64,000 nt of DNA from Erwinia sp. OLFS4 (GCF_002752165.1 NZ_MOMB01000051.1:1-64000), one strand, 5' to 3'; counted from the stretch's first letter, positions 8,615 through 18,391 are shown. Notes: generated from the sequence alone by a model not told the origin. Numbers and translations are program-made.

Positions 8615-9595
8615 ATGAGCAAAAATCTGGCTACGGTCTCTCCCTTGACAGAAGAGCGCAATGTTTATCGTTTGTCTTCCGGCATCCGTTGCGATTTAGT
8701 GACACTCAAACTGTTTGTCGCCACCGCCGAACTGGGCGGCATCACCCACGGCGCCGCCCGCCTGCATCTGGTGCCTGCCGCAGCCTCCAGACGCATTCGC
8801 GAGCTGGAAGACCAGCTGGGCATTGCGCTGTTCGTTCGTTTACCGCATGGCATGGCACTGAACGATGCCGGACGCGCGGTTCTGGCCCACGCGCGTTCCA
8901 TTTTACATTCAGCGGAACGGATGCAGGATGATATGCAGGCTTTCCTGCAAGGTAATCGTGGCGTGGTCCGCATCGCCGCCTGCACGTCTGCCGTATTACA
9001 ATTCCTCACCGACGACCTGCGCCGAAGCCACCAGCGCTATCCCGATATTCACATTGATTTACATGAGATGAACAGTGAAAGCGTCATTCAGGCGGTCCAG
9101 CGCGGCGTAGCCGATATCGGGATTTATGAACAAACAGTCAGCCACGTGCCGCTTTCTGTTATCCCCTATCGCAAAGACCGGCTGTGCGTGGTCACGCCAG
9201 CCAGCCATCCGCTGGCACAGCGGGTCGCCAGCGGCCAGCCGCTGACCGCCGCCGTGCTGCTGGAACACGACCTGGTTGGCCTGACGGAGGGCGCCGCTAT
9301 CTCAATTATGCTGAGCGCGCTGGCACGACGGCTGGAAATACCGCTGAAAATGCGTATCCGGGTTGGCAGCTTCGACAGTATGGCCGCCATGATTTCCTGC
9401 GGTATTGGTATTGGGGTGATGCCAGAAGCGGTTGCCCGCCAGATTATTCCTTCCCCCAACTTTGCCCATTTGGCGCTGCACGATCCCGCCGCCAGCCGCC
9501 AGTTTGTTCTGTGCTATCAGCCTCAGAGTAAATTAGCCATGGCAGCTGACTCCATCCTGACGCTGTTCAGCAACGGTGCCGTGGCGCCGTATTGA
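8615..9595 (+). CDS. LysR-family regulator
   Basis: 326 residues, with an N-terminal extension of about 25 residues before the helix-turn-helix (CDLVTLKLFVATAELGGITH then GAARLHLVPAAASRRIREL). The effector domain is a periplasmic-binding fold with GVVRIAACTSAVLQFL and DIGIYEQTVSHVPLSVIPYR. It sits 36 bases after the DeoR gene and before the MFS gene, so it probably controls the permease and pdxA2; a second regulator in one tetronate locus is not standard. Start at ATG 8615 has a weak AGGG upstream, so the extension may be partly untranslated. Confidence 0.8.
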   Translation: MSKNLATVSPLTEERNVYRLSSGIRCDLVTLKLFVATAELGGITHGAARLHLVPAAASRRIRELEDQLGIALFVRLPHGMALNDAGRAVLAHARSILHSAERMQDDMQAFLQGNRGVVRIAACTSAVLQFLTDDLRRSHQRYPDIHIDLHEMNSESVIQAVQRGVADIGIYEQTVSHVPLSVIPYRKDRLCVVTPASHPLAQRVASGQPLTAAVLLEHDLVGLTEGAAISIMLSALARRLEIPLKMRIRVGSFDSMAAMISCGIGIGVMPEAVARQIIPSPNFAHLALHDPAASRQFVLCYQPQSKLAMAADSILTLFSNGAVAPY

Positions 9596-9643
9596 CGAAT
9601 TGTTAATGCTGTGTGTCTAAATAGCTAATAGCCCGCCGTTATT

Positions 9644-9711
9644 GATTGCCTCATAGTTGTCAGGGTTACGTACCCTACTGCTGCCCCAAAAACAACAATC
9701 AGGAGGCAATC
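9644..9711 (+). promoter_or_regulatory. Leader hairpin covering the permease ribosome-binding site
   Basis: GATTGCCTC (9644-9652) is exactly complementary to GAGGCAATC (9703-9711), which contains the Shine-Dalgarno and the base before the TTG start at 9712. Pairing extends with two mismatches to 9660/9695. A smaller stem, AGGGT/ACCCT, sits inside the loop at about 9662-9676. The structure would hide the ribosome-binding site. Confidence 0.55.
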
Positions 9712-11004
9712 TTGAAAAGTCAGTCCCATATCAGCAGAAATATGCTGATTATCTTCTGTGCAATGTCTTTTATTCTCTACCTGGATCGGGTTAACCTCGC
9801 CGCCGCCGCCGGCCCACTCAAAGCCGAACTGGGTCTGACCAACACCGAACTCGGCATTGCCTTTTCTGCCTTTGGCTATACCTACGCCATTTTCCAGCTG
9901 GTGGGTGGCTGGGTTGCCGACCGCTTTGGCGCCCGCCGGACCATTATCGCCTGCGGCATTATCTGGGCAGTCGCCACCATCTGTACCGGACTGATAGGCG
10001 GCCTGATCTCACTGTGTCTGGCGCGCCTGCTGCTGGGTATTGGTGAAGGTGCGGCGCTGCCAGCCCAGGCCAGAGCAATTACCAACTGGGTGCCAAAACC
10101 AAAGCGCGGAATGGCGCAGGGACTGACTCACTCCTTCTCACGGCTGGGTAACGCCGTGCCGCCACCACTGGTTGCCGTTCTGATCGCCTGGCACTCATGG
10201 CGGGCATCTTTTATTGTGGTAGGGATTCTCTCAGCCCTGTGGCTGGTAGTCTGGCTGGTTTATTTCCGCGAAACGCCGGACCAGCATCGCGGCGTGTCAG
10301 CGGAAGAACTGGCCCGGCTGCCTCAACGCGAAAACGTCCAGCAAAACGGGCATGCACTGCCGCATTCATGGTGGACCATTCTGCGACGGATGCGCGCCAC
10401 GGTCGCCGTCTACTTCTGCATGGTCTGGTCAAACACGCTGTTTTTCAGCTGGATGCCGATCTTCTTTATGCAGTCACTGCACCTCGACATCAAAAGCTCC
10501 GCCCTATACTCCTCCGGCGTCTTTTTTGCCGGCGTGGTTGGTGACCTCACCGGTGGGGTGGTCAGCGACTGGATTTTACGACGCACAGGGCGTCTTGCGC
10601 TGGCGCGTCAGGGCGTGATCACCATCAGTTTGCTCGGTGGACTGGCCTTCTTTATTCCGGTACTGATCAGCCATGACGTGGTCACTATCGCCCTGTGTCT
10701 GAGCGCCGCATTTTTCTTCCTGGAACTGACCATTGGCCCCATCTGGGCGGTACCGATGGACGTTGCGCCAAAAGCAGCCGGCACCGCCAGCGGCATGCTC
10801 AACTTTGGGGCCGCGATGGCAACCATCATTTCACCGATTATTTTCGGCCTGATGATTGATATGACCGGGAGCTGGACTTTGCCCTTTGCCGGCGCAATTG
10901 GCTTTTTGATCCTGGGCATTGTGCTAACCCAATGGATTCGTCCGGACATCAGCGTCGAGCACATTGAACAGGCACAACCCGGCCAGCATTCGCTGGTGAG
11001 TTAA
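9712..11004 (+). CDS. MFS permease, anion:cation symporter family (sugar acid uptake)
   Basis: 430 residues from TTG 9712, chosen because AGGAGG (9701-9706) lies 5 bases in front; the open frame starts at 9646 but those 22 codons have no ribosome site. Twelve membrane spans, with MSFILYLDRVNLAAAAGPLK in the first, GGWVADRFGARRTI between helices 2 and 3, and LGIGEGAALPAQARAITNWV, typical of the ACS family (GudP, GarP and relatives). It probably imports threonate or erythronate for the otn and pdxA2 enzymes. Followed by pdxA2 after 77 bases. Confidence 0.85.
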   Translation: MKSQSHISRNMLIIFCAMSFILYLDRVNLAAAAGPLKAELGLTNTELGIAFSAFGYTYAIFQLVGGWVADRFGARRTIIACGIIWAVATICTGLIGGLISLCLARLLLGIGEGAALPAQARAITNWVPKPKRGMAQGLTHSFSRLGNAVPPPLVAVLIAWHSWRASFIVVGILSALWLVVWLVYFRETPDQHRGVSAEELARLPQRENVQQNGHALPHSWWTILRRMRATVAVYFCMVWSNTLFFSWMPIFFMQSLHLDIKSSALYSSGVFFAGVVGDLTGGVVSDWILRRTGRLALARQGVITISLLGGLAFFIPVLISHDVVTIALCLSAAFFFLELTIGPIWAVPMDVAPKAAGTASGMLNFGAAMATIISPIIFGLMIDMTGSWTLPFAGAIGFLILGIVLTQWIRPDISVEHIEQAQPGQHSLVS

Positions 11005-11081
11005 CGCAAACATTATTCTTTTTTCCAACATTACCGGCAGGGGTGCGCCTCTGCCAGCTATGACCCGAGGAGCATCAAATT

Positions 11082-12104
11082 ATGACGAGCGCAGCAGCCC
11101 GTTCCCCTTTCGCCACATCAGACAAACCACATATCGTACTGGCCGTAGGCGACCCTGCGGGAATTGGTCCTGAAATTATTGCGACCCTGCTCGCCGACCC
11201 ACGCACTGCCAGCAAAGCCAATGTCACCCTGATTGCCAATATGCCGGCGCTGGAAGCCGCTGCCGCCAGCCGGGGTGTCACCCCGCCCGTGGAATCTGAC
11301 TGGCTGACCATTCCGCAATGGCCTGGCTTGCAGCGCCACCTTACCCCGGCGGTGGTGGGCGCAGAAAACGGCCGTTACATTCTGGAATCGCTACAAATTG
11401 GTACCCGGATGGTGGCAAGCGGGCAAGCCGATGCGCTCTGCTTCGGACCACTGAATAAAGGGGCGATGCGACTTGGCGGTATGCAACAACAGGATGAAAT
11501 GCGCTGGCTGGCCAATGAACTCCATTACGATGGCGTCTGTGGTGAATTTAACGTTCTGGATACGCTGTGGACGGCGCGTGTTACTTCACATATTCCCCTG
11601 TCGGCAGTCTCTTCCCAGCTCAGTAAAGAAAAGGTGGCCAGAGCCATTGGCATGCTCACCCAGGCACTGAAGGACGCGGGAGTTGCCCAGCCAAGAATTG
11701 GCGTCTGTGGCCTTAATCCACACAATGGCGATAACGGCAACTATGGTGATGAAGAAGGCCGGATTATTACCCCTGGCATTCAGCTGGCTGCCAGCCAGGG
11801 TTACCCGGCGGACGGCCCCTATCCGGCGGATACCATTTTCCTGCGGGCCAGAGACGGGCAATTTGATGGCATCGTTTCGATGTATCACGATCAGGGACAA
11901 ATCGCCACCAAGATGATGGGCTTTGATATTGGCGTCACCGTACAGGGTGGGCTGCCAATCCCGGTTACCACGCCGGCCCATGGCACCGCCTACGAAATCG
12001 TGGGCAAAGGTATTGCCCGCACCACCGCAATGGAAAATGCATTCGATCTGGCCTGCCGTATGGGACTGAGCCACCGGCAAAAACAATTGCACAATCTCAG
12101 GTAA
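11082..12104 (+). CDS. pdxA2: 4-phospho-D-threonate/D-erythronate dehydrogenase, PdxA2-type
   Basis: 340 residues, a PdxA-family NAD-dependent dehydrogenase. Seen: AVGDPAGIGPEIIATLL, FGPLNKGAMRLGGMQQQDE, GLNPHNGDNGNYGDEE, and the metal-binding MYHDQGQIATKMMGF. PdxA proper acts on 4-hydroxythreonine 4-phosphate in vitamin B6 synthesis; the version next to sugar-acid genes is PdxA2, which oxidatively decarboxylates 4-phospho-D-threonate to dihydroxyacetone phosphate. Context (permease and kinase nearby, none of the usual pdxA neighbours) favours PdxA2. A good terminator follows. Confidence 0.85.
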   Translation: MTSAAARSPFATSDKPHIVLAVGDPAGIGPEIIATLLADPRTASKANVTLIANMPALEAAAASRGVTPPVESDWLTIPQWPGLQRHLTPAVVGAENGRYILESLQIGTRMVASGQADALCFGPLNKGAMRLGGMQQQDEMRWLANELHYDGVCGEFNVLDTLWTARVTSHIPLSAVSSQLSKEKVARAIGMLTQALKDAGVAQPRIGVCGLNPHNGDNGNYGDEEGRIITPGIQLAASQGYPADGPYPADTIFLRARDGQFDGIVSMYHDQGQIATKMMGFDIGVTVQGGLPIPVTTPAHGTAYEIVGKGIARTTAMENAFDLACRMGLSHRQKQLHNLR

Positions 12105-12183
12105 GCCCGGCCAGCGTAAGACGACAACGCGTCCGTCATCACCCGCGCTGTAACCAGACCCTGATGGCCGCCGGACAAAATGC

Positions 12184-12216
12184 AAAATGCCCGCAGAACA
12201 TTCTGCGGGCATTTTT
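12184..12216. terminator. Strong terminator after pdxA2
   Basis: AAAATGCCCGCAGAA and TTCTGCGGGCATTTTT form a near-perfect 15-bp stem with a very small loop and end in a T-tract; by symmetry it could work in both directions. It lies 80 bases past the pdxA2 stop. Confidence 0.85.
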
Positions 12217-12225
12217 GTAGCCTGC

Positions 12226-12312
12226 GACAAAGAAGTGAAAGCAAAGGGGCTGAGCCAGTCCAGGGCGGCGCTTGAATTGGGTTTGAGCCTGCCAACAATC
12301 AAACGTAACTGA
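12226..12312 (+). pseudogene. Remnant of a recombinase-like helix-turn-helix C-terminus
   Basis: The frame reads DKEVKAKGLSQSRAALELGL-SLPTIKRN then a stop. The KGLSQSRAALELGLSLPTIKR part looks like the C-terminal helix-turn-helix of serine recombinases or resolvases. No start codon, catalytic domain or upstream sequence exists; the terminator abuts it. I take it as a fragment left by a lost mobile element. The match is by eye. Confidence 0.35.
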
Positions 12313-12347
12313 AACATCAAAGATGCGTAAAACTGTGTGATTCATAG

Positions 12348-12527
12348 TCATCGTTTCAATTTTCTCAGTGCTCGTTCAAGCCTGTAATTCTGTTCCTGTA
12401 TATGCTCTTCATTGAGCTGATAGTTTGTCTGAACGACATCATCGTATGGTGTTTGCTCAGCAAGTTCGAAGTAGCGCTCTATCGGAGTTTTACCGTTGTG
12501 GGCGCTATGAGGATGAGGACGTTCCCA
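12348..12527 (-). pseudogene. Transposase fragment, C-terminal end (IS3/IS481-type integrase core)
   Basis: On the minus strand WERPHPHSAHNGKTPIERYF-ELAEQTPYDD... and ...RALRKLKR resemble the last 60 residues of an rve-type transposase: the N-x-x-RPH-S-x-x-GKTP-x-ERY block follows the third catalytic acid. Nothing upstream continues it; the catalytic core and ends are gone. Together with the recombinase remnant next door it marks old mobile-element activity just upstream of the AraC-type gene. Confidence 0.6.
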
Positions 12528-12593
12528 CTTTGGGCAAGATCGGTCAGGCAAACTGGAGCGCCTTCGAGCATATTAAGCCGCACGGAGGAAGCC

Positions 12594-13469
12594 ATGTGTG
12601 ATAACAAAAACGATCGTTACGCCAGACGTTTTAAACTGGTCTTTGATTATATTGACTGTCATCTCGATGACACATTATTACTGGAGAAACTCAGTGAAGT
12701 GGCTCACTTCTCGCCATTTCATTTCCATCGTCAGTTTTGTAGTTATTGTGGGATGCCACCTGGTCGTTACATCCAGATGATGCGCTTAAAACGCGCATCT
12801 TATCGGCTGGCTTTTAATCCGTTAGAGAAAATCACCGATATCGCGTTCGACGCCGGTTTCCAGCATTCTGAATCATTTAGCCGAGCGTTCAGACAAATGT
12901 TTGGTCTCTCACCGACGCAATTTCGCCAGCAGCCCCTTTGGGTAGAGTGGCATAAGCGCATATCCGAACCTTATAAAGCCAGGAGACAAACGATGCAATA
13001 CCAGATCAAGATCATCAATTTTCCCGCGACATCAGTCGCAATGCTGACTCATTATGGACAACCGGAGCTAATAAACAAAACTGCGGCGCGCTTTATTGAA
13101 TGGCGAAAAACCACGGGTTATTCGCCTGTTGCCAGCAGCCAGACATACGGTATTGCACCACACGATCCTACCTTAACACCGCCGGATGAATTTGAGTTCC
13201 ATATCTGTGGAACAGTGACGTCACCGATTGCCGAAGACAATCACTTCGGGGTGATAAATAGTGACATACCTGCTGGTCGATGTGCGGTACTGCACCATCA
13301 GGGATCGCATGATGCGTTAACCGGGTTGGCTAAGAGCCTGTATCGTGACTGGTTGCCTGAGAGCAAAGAGGAACTTCGCGACTTCCCGCTTTTCTTTCAT
13401 TATCATAACTTTGTGCATGATGTAGCGGAACATGAATTACTCACGGATATCTATTTGCCGTTGAAATAA
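12594..13469 (+). CDS. AraC-family regulator with GyrI-like effector domain
   Basis: 291 residues from ATG 12594 (MCDNKNDRYARRFKLVFDYI), with GGAGGA about 5 bases upstream; the frame runs back to 12402 through the transposase remnant and that part is not protein. N-terminal AraC double helix-turn-helix (LLEKLSEVAHFSPFHFHRQF, ITDIAFDAGFQHSESFSRAF), then a GyrI/SbmC-type ligand domain from about residue 135 (MQYQIKIINFPATSVAMLTH). Relatives (Rob, SoxS-like with GyrI) sense small hydrophobic compounds. It has no operon partner and may have come with the mobile elements. A hairpin terminator follows at 13557. Confidence 0.82.
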   Translation: MCDNKNDRYARRFKLVFDYIDCHLDDTLLLEKLSEVAHFSPFHFHRQFCSYCGMPPGRYIQMMRLKRASYRLAFNPLEKITDIAFDAGFQHSESFSRAFRQMFGLSPTQFRQQPLWVEWHKRISEPYKARRQTMQYQIKIINFPATSVAMLTHYGQPELINKTAARFIEWRKTTGYSPVASSQTYGIAPHDPTLTPPDEFEFHICGTVTSPIAEDNHFGVINSDIPAGRCAVLHHQGSHDALTGLAKSLYRDWLPESKEELRDFPLFFHYHNFVHDVAEHELLTDIYLPLK

Positions 13470-13556
13470 ACTGATTTAGCGTCATGTTCATAGTCTCCTC
13501 AGGTGTGAGACGCGTCGGGTAATATCTGTAACTGGTGTATCAGAGCCCAGTTGCCC

Positions 13557-13579
13557 AAAAGCAAACACATTGCTTTTTT
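13557..13579 (+). terminator. Terminator after the AraC-type gene
   Basis: AAAAGCAA and TTGCTTTT form an 8-bp stem with a 5-base loop and run into TTTTTT, about 90 bases after the stop at 13469. Confidence 0.55.
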
Positions 13580-13585
13580 CATGGG

Positions 13586-13744
13586 CTAATGAACCTGATT
13601 ATCGCAAGGTGCTACGCACTGTTGAGGGGATTTTTTTGCAGCGTCGTAAAAAACTGCCTGAACTTTAAGCAAATAACTGTCACTATCGTCTTGCGCTAAC
13701 TTCTTCATTTCCTGCACTATATCCATTAATAGCGTTGGTTCCAT
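13586..13744 (-). CDS. Small unrecognised open frame (52 aa), doubtful
   Basis: ATG at 13744 gives MEPTLLMDIVQEMKKLAQDD... rich in helix-forming residues (...SYLLKVQAVFYDAAKKSP...). The look is protein-like, but no family is recognised and the ribosome site (CCAGG close to the ATG) is poor. It lies between the AraC gene terminator and rnpB, in sequence that otherwise holds nothing I can support. It could be a remnant. Confidence 0.25.
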   Translation of the reverse strand: MEPTLLMDIVQEMKKLAQDDSDSYLLKVQAVFYDAAKKSPQQCVAPCDNQVH

Positions 13745-13886
13745 CCTGGACGATTTTGCAAGAGAAATGAATTTGCTCTGCTGGCAAAATCGCAGCGAAG
13801 AGAAGCACGAAAGAAACGCCCTGCTGGTAATCTGAAATGAAGGCTGTAGCGGTTGCCACACTTGAGGATATTGGGGATGGAACAAC

Positions 13887-13957
13887 CGTTGGTGTGCCTC
13901 TTTTGTATCACAGTCTGTGTCACATTTTCACCTTTAAAGGCCTGAGACACACCAACG
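13887..13957. repeat. Large inverted repeat just 3' of rnpB
   Basis: CGTTGGTGTG (13887-13896) pairs with CACACCAACG (13948-13957), and pairing continues for four more positions with one mismatch. The 43-base loop holds the 10-base palindrome CCTTTAAAGG (13931-13940) and a CACAG/CTGTG stem. It begins about 20 bases past the rnpB 3' end. It could stabilise or help terminate the precursor, although no T-tract follows, or be a short mobile palindrome. Confidence 0.5.
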
Positions 13958-13974
13958 TATTGTTTTTGAATGAG

Positions 13975-14335
<361 letters not shown>

Positions 14336-14343
14336 GGCGCGAG

Positions 14344-14372
14344 ATAATAGGGGATTTCCGTCGTTTTGTCAC
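14344..14372 (-). promoter_or_regulatory. rnpB promoter
   Basis: Minus-strand -35 GTGACA (14367-14372) and -10 TATTAT (14344-14349) are 17 bases apart, and the RNA 5' end at 14335 lies 9 bases downstream. The discriminator CTCGCGCC is GC-rich, as at stringently controlled stable-RNA promoters. The -35 overlaps the rsmI stop codon. Confidence 0.8.
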
Positions 14373-15232
14373 TCCCCTTGCTGCGCCAGCGCGAACTTAT
14401 ACAGGGCATTTTTTTTAACCCCATGAATTTCCGCAGTAAGTGCCGCAGCTTTTTTTAGCGGCAGCGCTGTCTGAAGTAACGACAGGGTTCGCAACGCGTC
14501 CGCCGGCAGCGCCTGTTCATCTCCCCGATAACCTTCAGCAATCAGCACCATTTCCCCTTTACGCCGGTTCTCATCGCCTTCAACCCAGGCAAGCAGTTCT
14601 GCCACCGGCGCACCGTAAATTGACTCCCAGGTTTTTGTTATTTCACGCGCCAGCACCACATAACGCTGGTTTCCCAGCTGTGTGACCATATCCTGCAGGG
14701 TCTCCAGTAAGCGATGGGTAGATTCATAAAAAATCAGCGTGCGTGGCTCCTGCGCTAGCGCCCGCAGCCGGTCCTGACGCCCTTTACTTTTGGCAGGCAA
14801 AAAACCTTCATAGCAAAAGCGATCGGACGGCAGGCCCGCCGCACTTAGCGCGGCAATGGCCGCGCAGGGACCGGGTAAAGGTACCACCCGAATCCCCGCC
14901 TCACGGCAGCGCCGCACCAGGTGATAACCGGGATCATTAATTAACGGTGTCCCGGCATCAGAGACCAGCGCCAGACTCTGCCCTTCCTGCAGTTTCGCCA
15001 GCAATACGTCGGTTTTTTGTTGCTCGTTGTGATCATGCAATGCGAACAAGCGCGCATTGATAGCGAAATGTTGTAGCAACAGTCCGGTATGACGTGTATC
15101 TTCCGCTGCAATGAGATCAACCTGTTCCAGCACCGTTAATGCACGCTGCGTTATGTCGCCCAGGTTACCAATGGGGGTCGGCACGATATAGAGCGTGCTG
15201 GCAGAAATCTCTGCCCGATGGTGTTGTTTCAT
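14369..15232 (-). CDS. rsmI: 16S rRNA (cytidine1402-2'-O)-methyltransferase
   Basis: 287 residues, full length. RsmI signature: [20 protein letters not shown] at the start, [57 protein letters not shown] and [12 protein letters not shown]. It methylates the 2'-OH of C1402 in the 30S decoding centre. It is divergent from lpoA, as in other enterics, with 62 bases between the two starts. rnpB follows directly. Confidence 0.96.
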   Translation of the reverse strand: MKQHHRAEISASTLYIVPTPIGNLGDITQRALTVLEQVDLIAAEDTRHTGLLLQHFAINARLFALHDHNEQQKTDVLLAKLQEGQSLALVSDAGTPLINDPGYHLVRRCREAGIRVVPLPGPCAAIAALSAAGLPSDRFCYEGFLPAKSKGRQDRLRALAQEPRTLIFYESTHRLLETLQDMVTQLGNQRYVVLAREITKTWESIYGAPVAELLAWVEGDENRRKGEMVLIAEGYRGDEQALPADALRTLSLLQTALPLKKAAALTAEIHGVKKNALYKFALAQQGE

Positions 15233-15294
15233 TGTTTGATCCGCATTGCCGATTTAATATTGTGCATCTTGAAAAAAACCTCACTGGATACAGT

Positions 15295-17409
15295 ATGCTT
15301 CCTTCAAAAGTCGTTCGTAATAAAGCAGGACGAGCCGTTCCGCTTCTTCTTGCCGCACTGATTTTTGCCGGTTGCTCCGGCCGGGGTCCGACAGACAATG
15401 GGGCAGATATTAAGGGACCGGCCACCGGTACCTCTGATTATTACCTGCAACAGATGCAGCAGAGCGGGGATAATAGCAAGCTTAGCTGGCAATTACTCGC
15501 AATTCGGGCGCTGCTTAACGAAGGTAAAACCGAACAGGCAAAACAGCTGCTGGATAAACTGCCTTCTCAGCGCGATGCCGATCAGCAGCAGGAAGTATTA
15601 CTGCTGGGTGCACACTATTACGTACTGACCAAAGACCTGAAGGGCGCCAGTGCCTTACTCAATCAGGTGACCCGAGACCAGCTGTCTAAAGATCAGCTGG
15701 CACGCTATTATCAGCTGATTATTGCCGCCCAGCATGACACCCCTTCTCTTCAGCTCATCCGCGCCTATATCGCACAGCAACCCCTGCTGAGCACACCGCA
15801 GGATAAGCAGAAAAATATTGATGCTACCTGGCAGGCGCTAACCGGTCTGAGTAAAGCCCAGCGCGACAGTCTGGTGATTAATGCCGATGAGAACGTGCTC
15901 CAGGGCTGGCTGGACCTGCTGAATACCTATAGCGCTAATCAGAGCCAGCCGGACCAGCTTAAATCCGGCATCCGCGACTGGCAGACGCGTTATCCGGACA
16001 ACCCCGCGGCGAAAATGCTGCCCGGTGCACTCAGCGGCGTACAAAATTTTCAGCCGGCCTCCACCGGCAAAATTGCCCTGCTGCTGCCGTTAAGCGGTCA
16101 GGCACGGGTCTTCGCTAACGCCATTGAAAAAGGGTTTGACGATGCGCGCAACGGCACGCTGGTCACCGCCGCCAGTGAACCACTGCAGCAGGCCCAGGCA
16201 CAGTCCGGTGCCGGTCAGGACACACAACAGTCCGCCGGACAAACTCAGGCAGATGCCGCGCAACAGGATGCCGCTCAGTCCAGCAGCCTGCCGCCACAAG
16301 GCAGTGAGAACAACCCGATAGTGGCGCCAGAAGACGCCGCGCTGCAGCCGGATAACGAAGCAAAGCCGGCGGAGGCCAGCCCGTCAGCCGCACCGGCACA
16401 AAACAACGATACTGCGCCCCCTTCGTCTGCGGCGCAGGTGCAGCTATACGACACCAGCAGCCAGCCGCTTGATCAGGTGATTGCCCGCGCCCAGCAGGAT
16501 GGCGCCACGCTGATAGTCGGGCCGTTATTGAAAAATAACGTAGATAAACTGGCCACGCTGCCAACCGCCGTTAATATTCTGGCCCTGAATAAACCCGAGC
16601 AGCTGCAGAACCGTGCAAACATCTGCTACTTTGCGCTTTCTCCTGAGGACGAGGCGCGTGATGCCGCGCAACATATCTGGGACCAGGGCAAACGCCAGCC
16701 GCTTCTGCTGCTACCGCGCAGTGCACTGGGAGATCGCATCAGCAGAGCCTTTGCCCAGCGGTGGCAACAGCTGGGTGGGGCAACGGTATTGCAACAGCGT
16801 TTTGGCTCCGTGGCTGAACTCAAGCAAGAGATTAACAGCGGCGCGGGTATCCGGTTGAGCGGCACAGCGGTAGACATGCCCGCGCAAGCCCCCCAGCAAG
16901 TGACGATTGCCGGCCTGACCATTCCGGCACCGGAAAGCGACAGCCCGGCAAACGTGGCAACAACTGAGGGTAATCCGGATGCGGTCTATGTGATTGCCAC
17001 ACAAAATGAAATGCAGCTGATTAAGCCAATGATCGCCATGCGTATCAGCAGCCGCGATAATATTGCCATTTATGCCAGCTCACGCAGCAATCAGGCTGGT
17101 GATGGCGCAGATTTTCGCTTTGAAATGGAAGGGCTGCAGTTCAGTGATGCACCGCTGCTAACCGGCGCGAATCCGCCGTTGCTGGCGCAGGCGGCCCGTA
17201 ATTTTAATAACGACTATTCACTGATACGCCTGTACGCCATGGGCACTGATGCCTGGACGCTGGCCAACCATTTCAGTGAAATGCGGCAAAATCCCGCTTT
17301 TCAGATTAAAGGCAATACCGGTGTGCTGAGCGCCAGCCAGGATTGTGTCATCAACAGGAAGTTAACGTGGAGTCAGTACCGTCAGGGAAGAATTGTTGCG
17401 GTCAACTGA
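15295..17409 (+). CDS. lpoA: Outer-membrane lipoprotein activator of PBP1a
   Basis: 704 residues from ATG 15295; the open frame begins at 15139 but overlaps the rsmI start, and only 15295 gives a lipoprotein signal, ...[12 protein letters not shown] with Cys27. The N-terminal TPR-like region follows ([18 protein letters not shown]), then the PBP-fold C-terminal domain ([55 protein letters not shown]). Between them, about residues 295-390, is a Gln/Ala/Pro/Ser-rich insert that seems long; E. coli LpoA is 678 residues. It spans the periplasm and stimulates PBP1a. Its end overlaps yraN by 43 bases. Confidence 0.95.
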   Translation: MLPSKVVRNKAGRAVPLLLAALIFAGCSGRGPTDNGADIKGPATGTSDYYLQQMQQSGDNSKLSWQLLAIRALLNEGKTEQAKQLLDKLPSQRDADQQQEVLLLGAHYYVLTKDLKGASALLNQVTRDQLSKDQLARYYQLIIAAQHDTPSLQLIRAYIAQQPLLSTPQDKQKNIDATWQALTGLSKAQRDSLVINADENVLQGWLDLLNTYSANQSQPDQLKSGIRDWQTRYPDNPAAKMLPGALSGVQNFQPASTGKIALLLPLSGQARVFANAIEKGFDDARNGTLVTAASEPLQQAQAQSGAGQDTQQSAGQTQADAAQQDAAQSSSLPPQGSENNPIVAPEDAALQPDNEAKPAEASPSAAPAQNNDTAPPSSAAQVQLYDTSSQPLDQVIARAQQDGATLIVGPLLKNNVDKLATLPTAVNILALNKPEQLQNRANICYFALSPEDEARDAAQHIWDQGKRQPLLLLPRSALGDRISRAFAQRWQQLGGATVLQQRFGSVAELKQEINSGAGIRLSGTAVDMPAQAPQQVTIAGLTIPAPESDSPANVATTEGNPDAVYVIATQNEMQLIKPMIAMRISSRDNIAIYASSRSNQAGDGADFRFEMEGLQFSDAPLLTGANPPLLAQAARNFNNDYSLIRLYAMGTDAWTLANHFSEMRQNPAFQIKGNTGVLSASQDCVINRKLTWSQYRQGRIVAVN

Positions 17410-17762
17410 GCCGGCAACAACAGGGGCAACAATATGAACAACGGGCGCGCCGCTGGCTGGAACAAGCAGGTCTGCGTTTTATTGCCGCTAACGTCCGCTT
17501 TCGTAGCGGCGAGCTTGATTTGATCATGCGTGACCGGGAAACCATCGTGTTTGTTGAGGTGCGCTATAGACGCAACGACCGTTTTGGCGGCGCGGCGGCC
17601 AGCGTCACCGAACGCAAACAACAGCGGTTAAAGCAGGCAGCAGCCTGCTGGCTGGCGGGCGAAGGGGCCCGCTTTCACAGCGCCCCCTGCCGGTTTGATG
17701 TCATCGCCATTACCGGCAGTCAGATACAGTGGCTGCGCAGTGCTTTTTACGCGGACCTTTAA
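17367..17762 (+). CDS. yraN: YraN, UPF0102 nuclease-like protein
   Basis: 131 residues from GTG 17367, preceded by AGGAA at a 6-base spacing and placed within the 3' end of lpoA. Conserved parts: [32 protein letters not shown], and [20 protein letters not shown], which gives the E-x-D...E-V-x-[RK] endonuclease-like core. The biochemical role is not established. It lies between lpoA and diaA, as in E. coli. Confidence 0.93.
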   Translation: MESVPSGKNCCGQLSRQQQGQQYEQRARRWLEQAGLRFIAANVRFRSGELDLIMRDRETIVFVEVRYRRNDRFGGAAASVTERKQQRLKQAAACWLAGEGARFHSAPCRFDVIAITGSQIQWLRSAFYADL

Positions 17763-17790
17763 CCCCGCGACAGATAACCAGGTGAATGAC

Positions 17791-18381
17791 GTGCTGGAAA
17801 GAATTAAAGTCTGTTTTACTGAGAGTATTCAAACGCAAATCGCGGCAGCAGAAGCGTTACCCGATGCGATTTCCCGCGCCGCCGCCGCTATGGTACAGGC
17901 GCTGCTTAATGGAAATAAAATACTGAGCTGTGGCAACGGAACCTCCAGCGCCAATGCCCAGCATTTTGCTGCCAGTATGATTAATCGTTTTGAGACCGAA
18001 CGGCCAAGCCTGCCGGCTATTGCGCTCAGTGCTGATAACGTACTGCTCACCGCCATTGGCAACGATCGTCTGCACGATGAAATCTATGCCAAACAGGTGC
18101 GCGCACTGGGCAGCGCCGGCGATATTCTGCTCGCCATTTCATCTCGCGGTAACAGTCGTGATATTGTGAAAGCCGTGGAAGCTGCCGTCACACGTGATAT
18201 GACCATTGTTGCGTTGACGGGCCATGATGGCGGCGAACTTGCCGGACTGCTGGGACCTCAGGATGTGGAGGTCCGCATACCGTCGCATCGCAGTTCCCGA
18301 ATTCAGGAGATGCACATGCTAACGGTGAATTGCCTGTGTGACTTAATAGATAACACCTTATTTCCCCATCAGGATGTTTAA
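17791..18381 (+). CDS. diaA: DnaA initiator-associating protein
   Basis: 196 residues from GTG 17791, the same length as E. coli DiaA and preceded by AGGTGA; a frame opening at 17695 is spurious. It is a SIS-domain protein: [40 protein letters not shown], and [20 protein letters not shown] at the C-terminus. DiaA binds several DnaA molecules and promotes initiation at oriC as a homotetramer. Ten bases separate it from dolP. Confidence 0.96.
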   Translation: MLERIKVCFTESIQTQIAAAEALPDAISRAAAAMVQALLNGNKILSCGNGTSSANAQHFAASMINRFETERPSLPAIALSADNVLLTAIGNDRLHDEIYAKQVRALGSAGDILLAISSRGNSRDIVKAVEAAVTRDMTIVALTGHDGGELAGLLGPQDVEVRIPSHRSSRIQEMHMLTVNCLCDLIDNTLFPHQDV

Positions 18382-18391
18382 AGGAGCTTAA

